Below, piece after piece: positions 8,544 through 17,744 of a stretch of DNA of 43,093 bases. The translations under genes were made by a program, and so were the position numbers. Under the pieces are notes generated by a model that did no database searches, was not told where the DNA came from, and saw only the letters and a list, made by a program, of their open reading frames with translations. The stretch covers positions 1-43,093 of the forward strand of contig CAJGCF010000004.1 in the NCBI GenBank assembly GCA_904501865.1, written 5' to 3'. Each line of letters begins with the position of its first letter. Position 1 is the stretch's first letter. The stretch comes from an uncultured Clostridia bacterium (GTDB taxonomy: Bacteria; Bacillota; Clostridia; Oscillospirales; CAG-272).

Positions 8544-8575
8544 AAAAGGTGCGGCGTGCCGCACCTTTTTGTGTT
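8544..8575. terminator. Bidirectional terminator between convergent genes
   Basis: AAAAGGTGCGGC (8544-8555) and GCCGCACCTTTT (8558-8569) form a 12-bp palindromic stem with T runs on both sides. It lies between the radical SAM gene and the VWA lipoprotein gene, which converge. Confidence 0.88.
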
Positions 8576-8588
8576 TTAATATTTCTTG

Positions 8589-10220
8589 TTAATCATCTCG
8601 CGAGATTCTGCCGATAAGCGTTCTGAATTCTTCTCGCTCGGGATAATCCGAGAGGTCCATTTTCTCAAGTCTTCCGTAGATATCCGCTATATCGATGCCC
8701 TCGATATACTTACTGTCATGCAATATCATAACGGTCTCTATCACGCAGGAGATAAATTCGTAATCCTCGTCTGTCTCGGCCACGTCATTTCTGCCTATCT
8801 CGTACTCGTTGAGCATGCTGATTGGCTCTCCGATATTCTTATATCTTACCCTCAACGTAGCGTAGACATCCTCTATGACCGCCTGCGCCTTAGGCTTTAT
8901 CTCGTAGCAGACAGTTACCTGATGAGACGAGCCTACCTCGCCCGCGTCCTTAGCGTCGTTCTCGAAATCCTCGTTGTTCATCACGCGGTTCTCATATCCT
9001 ATCAGGCGATAGGACTCGACCGCGTTCGAGTTGAACTCTATCTGGAGCTTGACGTCCTCGGCAACCGTGTAAAGAGTTCCGAGTATGTCTGTTCCGAACA
9101 CCTTTTCCGCCTCGCTCTCACCGTCGATATAATAATAGACTCCGTTGCCGTTATCCGCGAGAGCCTCCATATTGGCGTCGCGGTAGTTGCCCGTGCCAAA
9201 TCCCAACACAGACAGATATATGCCCGCGTCTCTTTTGTTCTCTATATAATTTGTGAGCTCACTCGCCGAGGATATTCCTACGTTAAGGTCTCCGTCTGAC
9301 GCCATGATTATACGGTTGTTTCCGCCCTCTATATAGTGCTCCTCAGCAAGCTGATACGCACGTGTCAGTCCCGCCTCGCCGTTGGTGGAGCCCGATGCCA
9401 CGAGTCCATTTATCGCGTTCATAATAGCCTCGGACTTCTGTCCCTCCGCGCCGTCAAGCACGACAGCCTCCTTGCCCGAATAGGTAACTATGGAGACTAC
9501 GTCGTTTTCGGTCAGGTTAGACACGAGATAGGAAAAGGCACGCTTGAGAAGAGGAAGCTTATCCTGCGAGCTCATAGAGCCCGAAACGTCTATGAGGAAC
9601 ACGAGGTTATTGCCCGCGCTGACATCTGCCTTCTCTGCCTGAAGCGATACGCGGAGAAGCAGATTTTCCTGATTCCACGGACACGGATACAGCGTGTGCT
9701 CCACACCGAAAAGCTGTCCCTCGGCGGGCTCGGATACGTTGTAATCAAAGTAGTTTATGAACTCCTCGGCTCTGAATGCCGCTCCCGAATATTTAAGCTC
9801 CTCTATTCCGTAGCCCAGATTTATGAGCTTGCGGAAATAGGAATATGATGCCGTGTCAACGTCCGCCGAGAAGGTAGACGTGTTATTGTCTGCCGTGTTT
9901 ACAAAGGGATTCTCGGCAAACGTGGGACTCTGGGGCTTACTCGCGGAGGCGCCGTCATCTTCGTCGGGCATCATTTCAAGCTCGTCGTCGCCAACCTCGC
10001 CCGTTAAGTTTTCATCAGCACCTTCCACGGATACAGAGCCCTCGGGTATCACGCCGTAATTGTAATTTGGATTCCCGTTCGGGTTCGAGTTGAGTATTCC
10101 GCCGTCTTCGCCGGAAAACTCCATATCTTCGTTTGCCGCGTCACACGCCGCAAACGTAAGCACTGTGAGTGCCGCCAGAATTATCGCTATTATCTTACTT
10201 GTTATTTTGAGTGTTTTCAT
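8589..10220 (-). CDS. Von Willebrand factor A domain lipoprotein (YfbK-like)
   Basis: A 543-residue predicted lipoprotein. The N terminus has Lys residues, a hydrophobic stretch and a lipobox ending TFAAC (Cys near 26), then an acidic Asn/Gly/Glu-rich linker to about residue 95. A YfbK-type N-terminal region (TADNNTSTFSADVDTASYSY) precedes the VWA domain, whose metal-ion-dependent adhesion site DVSGSMSS is near residue 211. The C-terminal region resembles the domain that follows VWA in YfbK proteins. It is expected to be anchored on the outer face of the membrane. GGAGG lies just before the ATG. It is the third gene of an operon with an ECF sigma factor and a single-pass membrane protein, so it is probably a target or sensor partner of that signalling pair. 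Its ligand is unknown. Confidence 0.85.
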   Translation of the reverse strand: MKTLKITSKIIAIILAALTVLTFAACDAANEDMEFSGEDGGILNSNPNGNPNYNYGVIPEGSVSVEGADENLTGEVGDDELEMMPDEDDGASASKPQSPTFAENPFVNTADNNTSTFSADVDTASYSYFRKLINLGYGIEELKYSGAAFRAEEFINYFDYNVSEPAEGQLFGVEHTLYPCPWNQENLLLRVSLQAEKADVSAGNNLVFLIDVSGSMSSQDKLPLLKRAFSYLVSNLTENDVVSIVTYSGKEAVVLDGAEGQKSEAIMNAINGLVASGSTNGEAGLTRAYQLAEEHYIEGGNNRIIMASDGDLNVGISSASELTNYIENKRDAGIYLSVLGFGTGNYRDANMEALADNGNGVYYYIDGESEAEKVFGTDILGTLYTVAEDVKLQIEFNSNAVESYRLIGYENRVMNNEDFENDAKDAGEVGSSHQVTVCYEIKPKAQAVIEDVYATLRVRYKNIGEPISMLNEYEIGRNDVAETDEDYEFISCVIETVMILHDSKYIEGIDIADIYGRLEKMDLSDYPEREEFRTLIGRISRDD

Positions 10221-10245
10221 AAGTGTAACCTCCGTTTGTGAAAGT

Positions 10246-10914
10246 TCAGGTGAGTATCTTTTCTATCTCCCGTATCAGCTTTTCGTCAGGGATTATCTCG
10301 GGGTCGTAGTCGAAAACTCCGACTCCCACGTTGCCCGCAGACTCCTTGAGATACGGCGAGACTACATTGCCGTCTCCGCAAAGTATCCACACCATATATT
10401 CAGTGTCGGGAGAGCTGTCTCCAACCTCGTCTCCCACGCCCAGCACCTGCTCAAGCGCGGCTATCTCTGCCGCCGTGAGCGCTTCGCTCACGTAATATCT
10501 TTCTTCTCCGCTCCTCTGCCAGACTATGTGCGTCTGTCCGTCAAAATACGGAAGCGTATCCGCCGACAGCGTCTGAGTGGCGTATCCGCTCATTCCCTTG
10601 TCAGCCAGAAGCGAGTCAAGAGTCAATATCCCCGATACACTGTCGTCCGCATCGAGCTCATCTCTCGTGTCAGCTGCCGTCTCCGCTTCGTCACCGCTCA
10701 TATTGCCTCCCACACTTTCAAGCAAGGGCGTATCCAGCATAGCGTTGAGGACGGTCACAGCGAAAATCACCGTAAGACACGCCGCCACCACGATACGGGT
10801 ATAAGAGAAGGCTTTTTTCGGCTTGTACGAGACAGCCTCGTCTAAAAGATGGGAATCTATCTCTCCTATCTCAGATAGCAGGTATTCGGCTTTTTTCATT
10901 TTTTTGTTATTCAT
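10246..10914 (-). CDS. Single-pass membrane protein, candidate anti-sigma or sensor partner
   Basis: A 222-residue protein with a cytosolic N-terminal part of about 38 residues (KKAEYLLSEIGEIDSHLLDEA), one transmembrane helix (about 41-60) and an acidic extracellular part. Its ATG overlaps the stop of the sigma factor gene by four bases (10911-10914), which couples their translation. A short cytosolic helix plus one membrane span directly after an ECF sigma gene is the usual layout of an anti-sigma factor. No zinc-binding HxxxCxxC motif is visible, so the anti-sigma role is inference from position. The VWA lipoprotein gene follows after 25 bases. Confidence 0.65.
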   Translation of the reverse strand: MNNKKMKKAEYLLSEIGEIDSHLLDEAVSYKPKKAFSYTRIVVAACLTVIFAVTVLNAMLDTPLLESVGGNMSGDEAETAADTRDELDADDSVSGILTLDSLLADKGMSGYATQTLSADTLPYFDGQTHIVWQRSGEERYYVSEALTAAEIAALEQVLGVGDEVGDSSPDTEYMVWILCGDGNVVSPYLKESAGNVGVGVFDYDPEIIPDEKLIREIEKILT

Positions 10915-11462
10915 AACAGCTCCTGCTCCTCCAAAAATCCCCTCAACTGCTTACGCATGCGGAAAAGCGTGGTCTTGACCTTTGATTCCCCGACCTTTAC
11001 TTGAAGGGATATCTCGGTCGTCGACCGCGAATAAAAGTAGCGCAGAATGAATATGGCTCTCCTCTCCTCGCTCTGCAAGTAGAGAAATCTGTTAAGCGCA
11101 TCGGCAAGCCTGCCCCTCTCGTATTCACTCTCAAAGTCATCGGCGGCGGGTATGCACTCGGAAAGCTCGTCGCAGAGGTTATGTATTCCTCCCCTGCTCT
11201 GCCTGTGCATACTGCGGAAGCGGTCTATTGATATGCGTCTGGTTATCTTTGAGAGAAAAGCTCCGAGATACGTCGGTCGAGCATCGGGCATAGCGCCCCA
11301 AGCGTCCAGATAAGTATCGTTCACGCACTCCTCCGCGTCCTCGCGCGAGGACAGGAGCGAATAGGCAAGCGCACTGAGCATCCGACCGTATTTTTTGTCG
11401 GATTCCACTATAGCGTCCTCATTCCGTGCCCAATATAGATCAACGATCCTGCAATCCTCCAT
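10911..11462 (-). CDS. ECF-type RNA polymerase sigma factor
   Basis: A 183-residue sigma-70 family protein. Region 2 spans about residues 20-90 (SREDAEECVNDTYLDAW, then ITRRISIDRFR). A variable acidic linker follows, then region 4 at about 120-175 with a helix-turn-helix (STTEISLQVKVGESKVKTTL). It should direct polymerase to a small set of promoters, probably including its own operon. AGGAGG lies 14 bases before the start, slightly far. It overlaps the membrane protein gene by four bases and heads the three-gene operon with the VWA lipoprotein. Confidence 0.88.
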   Translation of the reverse strand: MEDCRIVDLYWARNEDAIVESDKKYGRMLSALAYSLLSSREDAEECVNDTYLDAWGAMPDARPTYLGAFLSKITRRISIDRFRSMHRQSRGGIHNLCDELSECIPAADDFESEYERGRLADALNRFLYLQSEERRAIFILRYFYSRSTTEISLQVKVGESKVKTTLFRMRKQLRGFLEEQELL

Positions 11463-11576
11463 GGCAGATCCAAAACCTCCTATCTTCTTTGGGCTTCAAC
11501 CAATATGTCGCCCTTCTTTATGGTTTGGTTACACTTTTTACTAAAATTTCTCAAAAAATTTTTTAAGCTCTCAAAA

Positions 11577-11622
11577 AATACGGCGCGTGGGGCAAGAGCG
11601 CCAAAAAGACTCCTGCCCCACC
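11577..11622 (-). terminator. Terminator of metG
   Basis: GTGGGGCAAGAG (11587-11598) pairs with CTCCTGCCCCAC (11610-11621) with one internal mismatch. On the minus strand it is followed by a T run (GTATTTTTTG). It starts 8 bases past the metG stop. Confidence 0.75.
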
Positions 11623-11629
11623 AAGCTAT

Positions 11630-13609
11630 TTATCTTACTCTTTCCCCAAGCGGTGTTGTGGGGTCAAGGAATATCACTCGGACGGTCTCCTCGCCTGACG
11701 CAAGTATCATTCCGTTTGATTCTATTCCGCAAAGCGTAGCGGGCTTTAGATTTGCCACTACGATTATCTTTTTGCCCACAAGCTCCTCGGGAGCATACCA
11801 TTTGGCAATTCCCGACACCACCTGTCTCTGCTCGTATCCGAGGTCTATCTTGAGCTTGAGCAGCTTCTTCGCCTTCGGAACCTTCTCGCACTCAAGTATC
11901 TTTGCCGTGCGGAGCTCGACCGCCATAAAGTCGTCTATGCCTATCATAGCACAGCCCTCGGGGCGCTCGGGCACAGTGTCTGCCTTGGCTGCCGCTTCTG
12001 CCGCCGCGCGCTTTGCCGCCATCTCGGCTTCAAGCTCGGAGAGCATCTTTGCCTCGTCTATTCTCGCGAACATTACTCTCGAATCTCCTACAACGCTGCC
12101 CTCGCATATACCCGAGAAGAGCTCAGAGCGGCCTATGGTGTCAAAGCCCGTCTTATCAGTGCCTATCGTCGCGAGTATCTCCTCGGACGTAGCGGGAATA
12201 AAGGGGTGAAGCATCACCGCGCCCCAACGTATCGCCTCAAGCAGATTGTAGAGCACCGTGCCAAGTCTTGCTCTCTGGCTCTCGTCCTTCGCGAGCGTCC
12301 AGGGAGTAGTTTCGTCAATGTATTTGTTTGCTCTTGAGAGCATCTCGAATATACAGTCAAGTGCGTCTGCCACGCGGAGCTCATCCATATTCCTGATAAC
12401 CCCGTCGTATGCCTTGACAGCCGCCATTATGAGCTCTGCATCAAGCACGTCGGGCGCGGCGGGAGCCTGAACTATCTTGTCAAAGTACTTTTTCTGCATA
12501 TCCAGCGTACGCTTGACAAGATTTCCGAGATTATTTACAAGGTCAGTGTTATATCGTTTAATTACCGACTCGTAGGTTATGCTTCCGTCGCTTCCGAAGG
12601 GCATCTCGGAAAGGGCATAGTATCTCACTCCGTCTATTCCGAATCTCTCGGCAAGCTCGTCGGCATATATTACGTTGCCGCGAGACTTTGACATCTTATC
12701 CGCGCCAAAGTTGAACCAGGGGTGACCGAATATCTGCTTGGGAAGCGGAATGTCAAGCGCCATAAGGAATATAGGCCAATAGATTGTGTGGAAACGAAGG
12801 ATATCCTTTCCTATTACGTGGATATCGCAGGGCCACCATTTCTTGAATTTCTCCGACTGCTCCTCAAAGCTCTTGTCGGGGTCATAGCCGATAGCCGTGA
12901 TATAGTTGGTCAGCGCGTCGAGCCAGACGTAGATAACGTGCTTTGAGTCAAAGTCAACGGGTATTCCCCACTTGAACGAGGTGCGCGACACGCAAAGGTC
13001 CTGAAGGCCTGCCTTGAGGAAGTTGTTGACCATCTCCTTCTTTCTCGACTCGGGCTGAATGAACGAGGGAGTGTCCTCAATGTGCTTCATAAGTCTGTCG
13101 GCGTACTTGCTCATCTTGAAGAAGTATGCCTCCTCGCTCGCCCTCTCTACAGGACGGCCGCAGTCGGGGCACTTGCCGCCCTCTGCCTGGGTTTCGGTAA
13201 AGAAGGACTCGCAGGGCGTGCAATACCAGCCCTCGTAAGTACTCTTATATATATCTCCCTGCTCGTAGAATCTCTTGAATATCTTGGAGACTGTCGCTTC
13301 GTGATAGTCGTCGGTGGTGCGGATAAAGTGGTCGTAGTCCACGTTCATCTTATCCCAGAGCTCGCGTATCTCGCCCGCTACTCCGTCCACGTATTGCTTG
13401 GGCGTAATGCCAGCCTCAAGAGCCAGATTCTCTATCTTCTGTCCGTGTTCATCCGTACCCGTACAGAAAAATACGTCGTAGCCTCTCGCCTTTTTGTATC
13501 TCGCAACTGCGTCCGTCATTATAGCCTCGTACGTGTTGCCGAAGTGCGGCTTTCTCGACGCGTAGGCTATTGCCGTGGTTATATAAAATTTAGGCTTCTG
13601 ATTTTCCAT
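11630..13609 (-). CDS. metG: Methionyl-tRNA synthetase
   Basis: A 659-residue enzyme that charges tRNA-Met with methionine. The class I signature is PHFGN near residues 21-25. A four-Cys zinc knuckle (CTPC...CPDC) and the KMSKS loop near 302-306 are present. An Ala/Glu-rich linker leads to a C-terminal Trbp111-like tRNA-binding domain (from about 555, AVELRTAKILECEKVP). The start is taken as the ATG at 13609, because AGGGTG sits at proper spacing upstream of it; a GTG at 13618 in the same frame overlaps that site. The upstream leader shows no T-box specifier or GGTACCGCG-like motif. Single gene with its own terminator. Confidence 0.95.
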   Translation of the reverse strand: MENQKPKFYITTAIAYASRKPHFGNTYEAIMTDAVARYKKARGYDVFFCTGTDEHGQKIENLALEAGITPKQYVDGVAGEIRELWDKMNVDYDHFIRTTDDYHEATVSKIFKRFYEQGDIYKSTYEGWYCTPCESFFTETQAEGGKCPDCGRPVERASEEAYFFKMSKYADRLMKHIEDTPSFIQPESRKKEMVNNFLKAGLQDLCVSRTSFKWGIPVDFDSKHVIYVWLDALTNYITAIGYDPDKSFEEQSEKFKKWWPCDIHVIGKDILRFHTIYWPIFLMALDIPLPKQIFGHPWFNFGADKMSKSRGNVIYADELAERFGIDGVRYYALSEMPFGSDGSITYESVIKRYNTDLVNNLGNLVKRTLDMQKKYFDKIVQAPAAPDVLDAELIMAAVKAYDGVIRNMDELRVADALDCIFEMLSRANKYIDETTPWTLAKDESQRARLGTVLYNLLEAIRWGAVMLHPFIPATSEEILATIGTDKTGFDTIGRSELFSGICEGSVVGDSRVMFARIDEAKMLSELEAEMAAKRAAAEAAAKADTVPERPEGCAMIGIDDFMAVELRTAKILECEKVPKAKKLLKLKIDLGYEQRQVVSGIAKWYAPEELVGKKIIVVANLKPATLCGIESNGMILASGEETVRVIFLDPTTPLGERVR

Positions 13610-14158
13610 TTTTCTCACCCTACACGCTGCGAATGGGCAACGTGCCTTCCTTATTTATATTATATGTATTCTTTTTCAAGCTACTTGCACCCTATATGCG
13701 CGACTCTGCGTACGAGCGGCTAGTATAGGTACATATAAGGATATTATAACAAATTTTAGATACTTTTACAATAGATTTTACAAATTTTATCATTATTATT
13801 TCAAAATTAGGCGGGACAAAAGGCTTTGTGTAATTTTTTGTATTAACTTGTAATAATTGGGAATATTAACTTTTTTTAGGGGTGAATTGTTAATTATTTG
13901 TCACAGAATCTTGTCAAATTTTTGTCATTGGCATTTTTTATAAAATATGCCAAGAAATGCTATGTAAAATTAGTGCATTATTCACAGTCGGCTTTAAACA
14001 AAACTATTGCATTTTTTCGAAAAATTTGGTATAATATACTCAGGAAAAAATGTTGTTTGCCGCAAAGGCAAAGCACCATAAACTCTGACAAAAATTTAAC
14101 ATATTTTATATCCTCTCGGATTGCTCTCCGAGGACGGAAGAAAGGAAAGTCACAGCCT
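13610..14158. other. Intergenic region between divergent metG and the microcompartment operon
   Basis: About 550 AT-rich bases. It holds a strong plus-strand promoter at 14007-14035 and a leader with small hairpins. No protein-like frame is supported, although the frame of the kinase stays open upstream to 13898. No regulator gene is present between the divergent units. Confidence 0.6.
14007..14035 (+). promoter_or_regulatory. Promoter of the microcompartment operon
   Basis: TTGCAT at 14007-14012 and TATAAT at 14030-14035 are 17 bases apart. The leader of about 115 bases contains TTTGCCGCAAAGGCAAA and a CTCGGA/TCCGAG hairpin close to the GAAAGGAAAG ribosome binding region of the kinase gene. 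Confidence 0.75.
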
Positions 14159-15352
14159 ATGAAAATTCTGGTCATCAACGCCGGAAGCAGCTCCCTCAAA
14201 TATCAGCTCTTTGATATGGAGACGGGTGCGGTGCTCGCTAAGGGTCTTTGCGAAAAGATCGGTCTTACGGGTGCTATCACTCACAAGCGTCCCGGCAAAG
14301 AAAACTACGAGATCGACTATCCTATGCCGACTCACAACGAGGCTATTGCCCTCGTGCTCAAGCTCCTTACCGACCCTGAGCTCGGTGTCATCGCAAGTGT
14401 CGATGAGATAAGCGCGGTAGGTCACAGATTCGCACACGGAGGTAAGCTTACAAAGTCCTGCGTGCTCGGCGAGGAGGAGATAAAGTACATCGAGTCCATC
14501 ATCCCGATAAATCCCCTGCACGGCCCTCCCGCTCTCAAGGGCGTTGCGGCTTGTAAGGCTATAATGTCGAATATTCCCCACGTCGGAGTGTTTGACACCT
14601 CCTTCTACTCGGGCTTCGATAAGAAATCCTACATCTATCCCCTTCCTTACGAGTGGTATGAGAATTACGGCGTTCGCCGCTACGGTTTCCACGGCACGTC
14701 TCACCGCTTCGTATCGGCAAAGGCTTGTGAGTTCCTCGGACTCGACTACAACAAGACAAAGATAGTCTCCTGCCACATCGGCTCGGGATCATCAATAACC
14801 GCCGTGGATTGCGGCAAGGCAGTTGATACGTCTATGGGCTTCACTCCTCAGGAGGGTCTGCCTATGGGTACTCGCTGCGGCACTATCGACCCCTCTATTG
14901 TATCTTACGTCTGCGAGCAGAGCGGCATGAGCGTCTCCGAGGTCAACGACTCGCTCAATAAGAAATCAGGTCTTCTCGGAGTTTCGGGCGTATCCAACGA
15001 CGCGCGTTACGTCTGGGCGGCTGCAGATGAGGGCAACGAGAGAGCACAGCTTGCTATGGACCTCCTCGTACACAACGCAAAGAAGATAATCGGTTCCTAC
15101 GTAGCTGAGATGAACGGCATCGACGTTCTCATCTTCACGGCGGGACTTGGCGAAAACGACAGCCGTAGCCGTCAGCTCATCGGAGACAACATGGAATACC
15201 TCGGTATCAAGATGGATGAGAACGCTAATATGAACGGTCCTCGCGGAGAGAACATCGTCATCAGCGCTCCCGATTCCAAGGTAAAGGTAGTAGTTATCCC
15301 CACCGACGAGGAATATATGATAGCTTCCGACACCTACGATATCGTTAAGTAA
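14159..15352 (+). CDS. ackA: Acetate/propionate kinase
   Basis: A 397-residue kinase that moves phosphate from acyl phosphate to ADP, giving ATP and acetate or propionate. It shows the N-terminal NAGSSSLKYQ loop, VGHRFAHGG with the substrate Arg, FHGTSHRF, the GTRCGTIDPS motif and PTDEEYMI near the C terminus. The start is the ATG at 14159, behind AAAGGAAAG; a frame running on upstream to 13898 is not part of the protein. As first gene of the microcompartment operon it likely works as the propionate kinase, turning PduL-made propionyl phosphate into ATP, but the fold does not separate acetate from propionate use. No targeting peptide is visible, so it is expected in the cytosol. Confidence 0.92.
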   Translation: MKILVINAGSSSLKYQLFDMETGAVLAKGLCEKIGLTGAITHKRPGKENYEIDYPMPTHNEAIALVLKLLTDPELGVIASVDEISAVGHRFAHGGKLTKSCVLGEEEIKYIESIIPINPLHGPPALKGVAACKAIMSNIPHVGVFDTSFYSGFDKKSYIYPLPYEWYENYGVRRYGFHGTSHRFVSAKACEFLGLDYNKTKIVSCHIGSGSSITAVDCGKAVDTSMGFTPQEGLPMGTRCGTIDPSIVSYVCEQSGMSVSEVNDSLNKKSGLLGVSGVSNDARYVWAAADEGNERAQLAMDLLVHNAKKIIGSYVAEMNGIDVLIFTAGLGENDSRSRQLIGDNMEYLGIKMDENANMNGPRGENIVISAPDSKVKVVVIPTDEEYMIASDTYDIVK

Positions 15353-15401
15353 TTTGATTTTTAAAAAATTTATATAATTCACACGAAAGGATTACAAGAA
15401 A

Positions 15402-16229
15402 ATGGCAATTGCAAAGTCACCTTTTGAAATCAAAAAAGAAATCTGTGACATCGGTAAGAGAATCTACTACCACGGCTTCGTAGCCGCAAACGACGGTAAC
15501 ATCTCCGTCAAGGTCGGCCCCAACGAGTACTACTGCACTCCTACGGGCGTTTCAAAAGGCTATATGACCCCCGATATGATAATCAAGATCGACGGCAACG
15601 GAAACAAGATCGAGGGAAGACTCAACCCCTCCTCCGAGATAAAGATGCACATGAGAGTTTATCAGGAGCGTCCCGACGTAAACGCTGTCGTTCACGCTCA
15701 TCCTCCCGTAGCTACCGCGTTTACCGTAGCAGGTGTCGAGCTTGACCAGTACATACTCCCCGAGGCTATTCTCACAATAGGAAACGTTCCTACCTGTGAC
15801 TACGGTATGCCCTCCACTATGGAGATACCCGAGTCCCTTATGCCCTACATTCAGCAGCACGACGCATTCCTTCTCAAGAACCACGGCGCGCTCACAGTAG
15901 GTAACACACTTCTCCGCGCTTGCTTTACTATGGAAGAGGTAGAGTTCAACGCGAAGATAAACCTTTACGCACGTCAGATAGGCGCAGGCGCTAACAGCCG
16001 CATAGACGAGATTTCCTGCCACGAGCTCGAGAGACTTATGGAGCTTCGTAAGAAGATGGGACTTCCCGGCAAACATCCCGGCTGCAAGACCTGCCCCAAC
16101 AACGGCACTGCTAACTGCAAGTGCAAGGATCACAGCGGAAGCTGCTCCTGCGGCTCTCACTCGGCAAGCGCTGACGACGCAACAGTTGCAGAGATAACAA
16201 GAAAAGTTCTCGCGGCTCTCGGAAAATAA
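15402..16229 (+). CDS. Class II aldolase (fuculose/rhamnulose-1-phosphate type) with Cys-rich linker and shell-targeting tail
   Basis: A 275-residue zinc aldolase expected to cleave fuculose-1-phosphate or rhamnulose-1-phosphate into dihydroxyacetone phosphate and lactaldehyde. Zinc ligands are His98 and His100 (VVHAHPP) with His161 (KNHGAL); the catalytic Glu is about E79 (NPSSEIKMH). E. coli FucA is about 215 residues, so this protein has roughly 60 extra. Residues 225-253 form a linker with six Cys (228, 231, 239, 241, 248, 250) and three His. Residues about 257-275 form an amphipathic helix (TVAEITRKVLAALGK) like microcompartment encapsulation peptides. Its place between the kinase and the aldehyde dehydrogenase is that of GRM5 loci. 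A role for the Cys-rich part is unknown. Confidence 0.88.
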   Translation: MAIAKSPFEIKKEICDIGKRIYYHGFVAANDGNISVKVGPNEYYCTPTGVSKGYMTPDMIIKIDGNGNKIEGRLNPSSEIKMHMRVYQERPDVNAVVHAHPPVATAFTVAGVELDQYILPEAILTIGNVPTCDYGMPSTMEIPESLMPYIQQHDAFLLKNHGALTVGNTLLRACFTMEEVEFNAKINLYARQIGAGANSRIDEISCHELERLMELRKKMGLPGKHPGCKTCPNNGTANCKCKDHSGSCSCGSHSASADDATVAEITRKVLAALGK

Positions 16230-16268
16230 TCCGAAGCATCTCGAATTTTTGAGAAAGGAGAACCCAAC

Positions 16269-17732
16269 ATGGCACTTAACCTCACAGACGCACAAGTTAA
16301 CGAAATAGTTGCTCGTGTCGTCTCGGAATTTAAAAAACCTTCCGCTCAAGCGGCAGGACCTCTGAAGGATTGGGACTCCACACAGTACAAAGGACGAAAG
16401 CTTGTCGGTGTTTACGCTACTATGGAAGAAGCCATCGAGGTAGCAAACGCAGGCTATAGAGCGGTTCGTTCAATGTCCGTGGCGGACAGAGAAAAAATAA
16501 TCACGGCGATAAGAGCTTTTACAAGAGCAGAGGCTCACATTATGGCAGAGCTCGGAGTTGCCGAGACAAAGATGGGACGCGTCGACCACAAGACCGCAAA
16601 GCATAAGCTTGTTGCCGACAAGACTCCCGGAACAGAGGACATCATCGAGGAGGCACGAACAGGTGACTGCGGCTTGACTCTCACCGAGATGGCTCCCTTC
16701 GGAGTAGTAGGAGCTATAACCCCCTCTACCAATCCCTCCGAAACAGTAATTTGTAACAGTATAGGCATGATAGCAGCAGGAAACGGCGTTGTATTCAACC
16801 CACACCCCGGTGCTATCGCCACCTCCAACTACGCTGTTGACCTTGTCAACCGCGCGGTAGCGGGAGCAGGCGGTCCTCCCGTGCTCGTAGCCAGTGTGGT
16901 AAAGCCCACACTCGACACCGCGAGCGTTATGTATAAGCACCCGTCAATAAAGCTTCTCGTCTGTACGGGAGGTCCCGGAGTCGTAAAAGCGGTTCTGTCC
17001 TCGGGCAAGAAGGCTATCGGCGCGGGCGCGGGAAATCCCCCCGTAATAGTTGACGATACCGCCGATATAGATAAGGCCGCAAAGGATATCATCGACGGCT
17101 GTACCTTTGACAACAACCTTCCCTGCATCGCCGAAAAGGAGGTCTTCGTCTTTGACAACGTCGCGGACAGACTTGTCGCGGGCATGCAGAAAAACGGCTG
17201 TATCAAGCTTACTCGCGCTCAGGCAGACGAGCTTGCAAAGGTAGTCCTCGTCGAAAAGACGGGCAAGGACGGCAAGGTATCAAAAATAGTCAACCGCGAC
17301 TGCGTCGGACGCGACTGCCGAGTTATCCTTGAGAAGATAGGCCTCAAGGTAGGTCCCGAGATACGCTGCGCTATCGCAGAGGTGCCCTTCGAGCACGATT
17401 TTGTTCAGGAGGAGCTTATGATGCCTATTCTCGGTATAGTCAGAGTCAAGGATATCGACGAGGCTATCGACAAGGCAGTCAAGGCAGAGCACGGTAACCG
17501 TCACACCGCTCATATGCACTCCAAGAACATAGACAATCTAACGGCATTTGCCCGTGCGGTTGAGACCACCATCTTCGTCAAGAACGCTCCCTCTTACGCG
17601 GGAATAGGCTTTGGCGGAGAAGGACATACGACCTTTACCATCGCAGGTCCTACGGGTGAGGGTATCACCTCGGCTCGCTCGTTCACGAGAAAGCGCCGCT
17701 GCGTCATGGTGGACAGCTTCAGAATAATATAA
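16269..17732 (+). CDS. pduP: CoA-acylating propionaldehyde dehydrogenase (PduP/EutE-like)
   Basis: A 487-residue NAD-dependent enzyme converting propionaldehyde and CoA to propionyl-CoA inside the shell. The first 18 or so residues (LTDAQVNEIVARVVSEF) form an amphipathic helix and linker like the PduP targeting peptide. The aldehyde dehydrogenase core follows, with the catalytic Cys in NNLPCIAEKE near residue 285 and the GFGGEGHTTFTI segment near the C terminus. GAGAAAGGAG lies before the ATG. It sits 39 bases after the aldolase gene. Acetaldehyde use cannot be excluded, but aldolase plus diol dehydratase context favours propionaldehyde. Confidence 0.92.
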   Translation: MALNLTDAQVNEIVARVVSEFKKPSAQAAGPLKDWDSTQYKGRKLVGVYATMEEAIEVANAGYRAVRSMSVADREKIITAIRAFTRAEAHIMAELGVAETKMGRVDHKTAKHKLVADKTPGTEDIIEEARTGDCGLTLTEMAPFGVVGAITPSTNPSETVICNSIGMIAAGNGVVFNPHPGAIATSNYAVDLVNRAVAGAGGPPVLVASVVKPTLDTASVMYKHPSIKLLVCTGGPGVVKAVLSSGKKAIGAGAGNPPVIVDDTADIDKAAKDIIDGCTFDNNLPCIAEKEVFVFDNVADRLVAGMQKNGCIKLTRAQADELAKVVLVEKTGKDGKVSKIVNRDCVGRDCRVILEKIGLKVGPEIRCAIAEVPFEHDFVQEELMMPILGIVRVKDIDEAIDKAVKAEHGNRHTAHMHSKNIDNLTAFARAVETTIFVKNAPSYAGIGFGGEGHTTFTIAGPTGEGITSARSFTRKRRCVMVDSFRII

Positions 17733-17744
17733 ATTAGAAGCAAA

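Noticed and set aside
13610..13740. Possible T-box leader for metG
   Set aside because: I find no specifier stem or GGTACCGCG-like antiterminator sequence; AGGGTG near the start is just the ribosome site.
13898..14158. In-frame upstream extension of the acetate kinase frame
   Set aside because: The canonical kinase N terminus begins at 14159 behind a ribosome site, and the promoter at 14007-14035 lies inside the extension.
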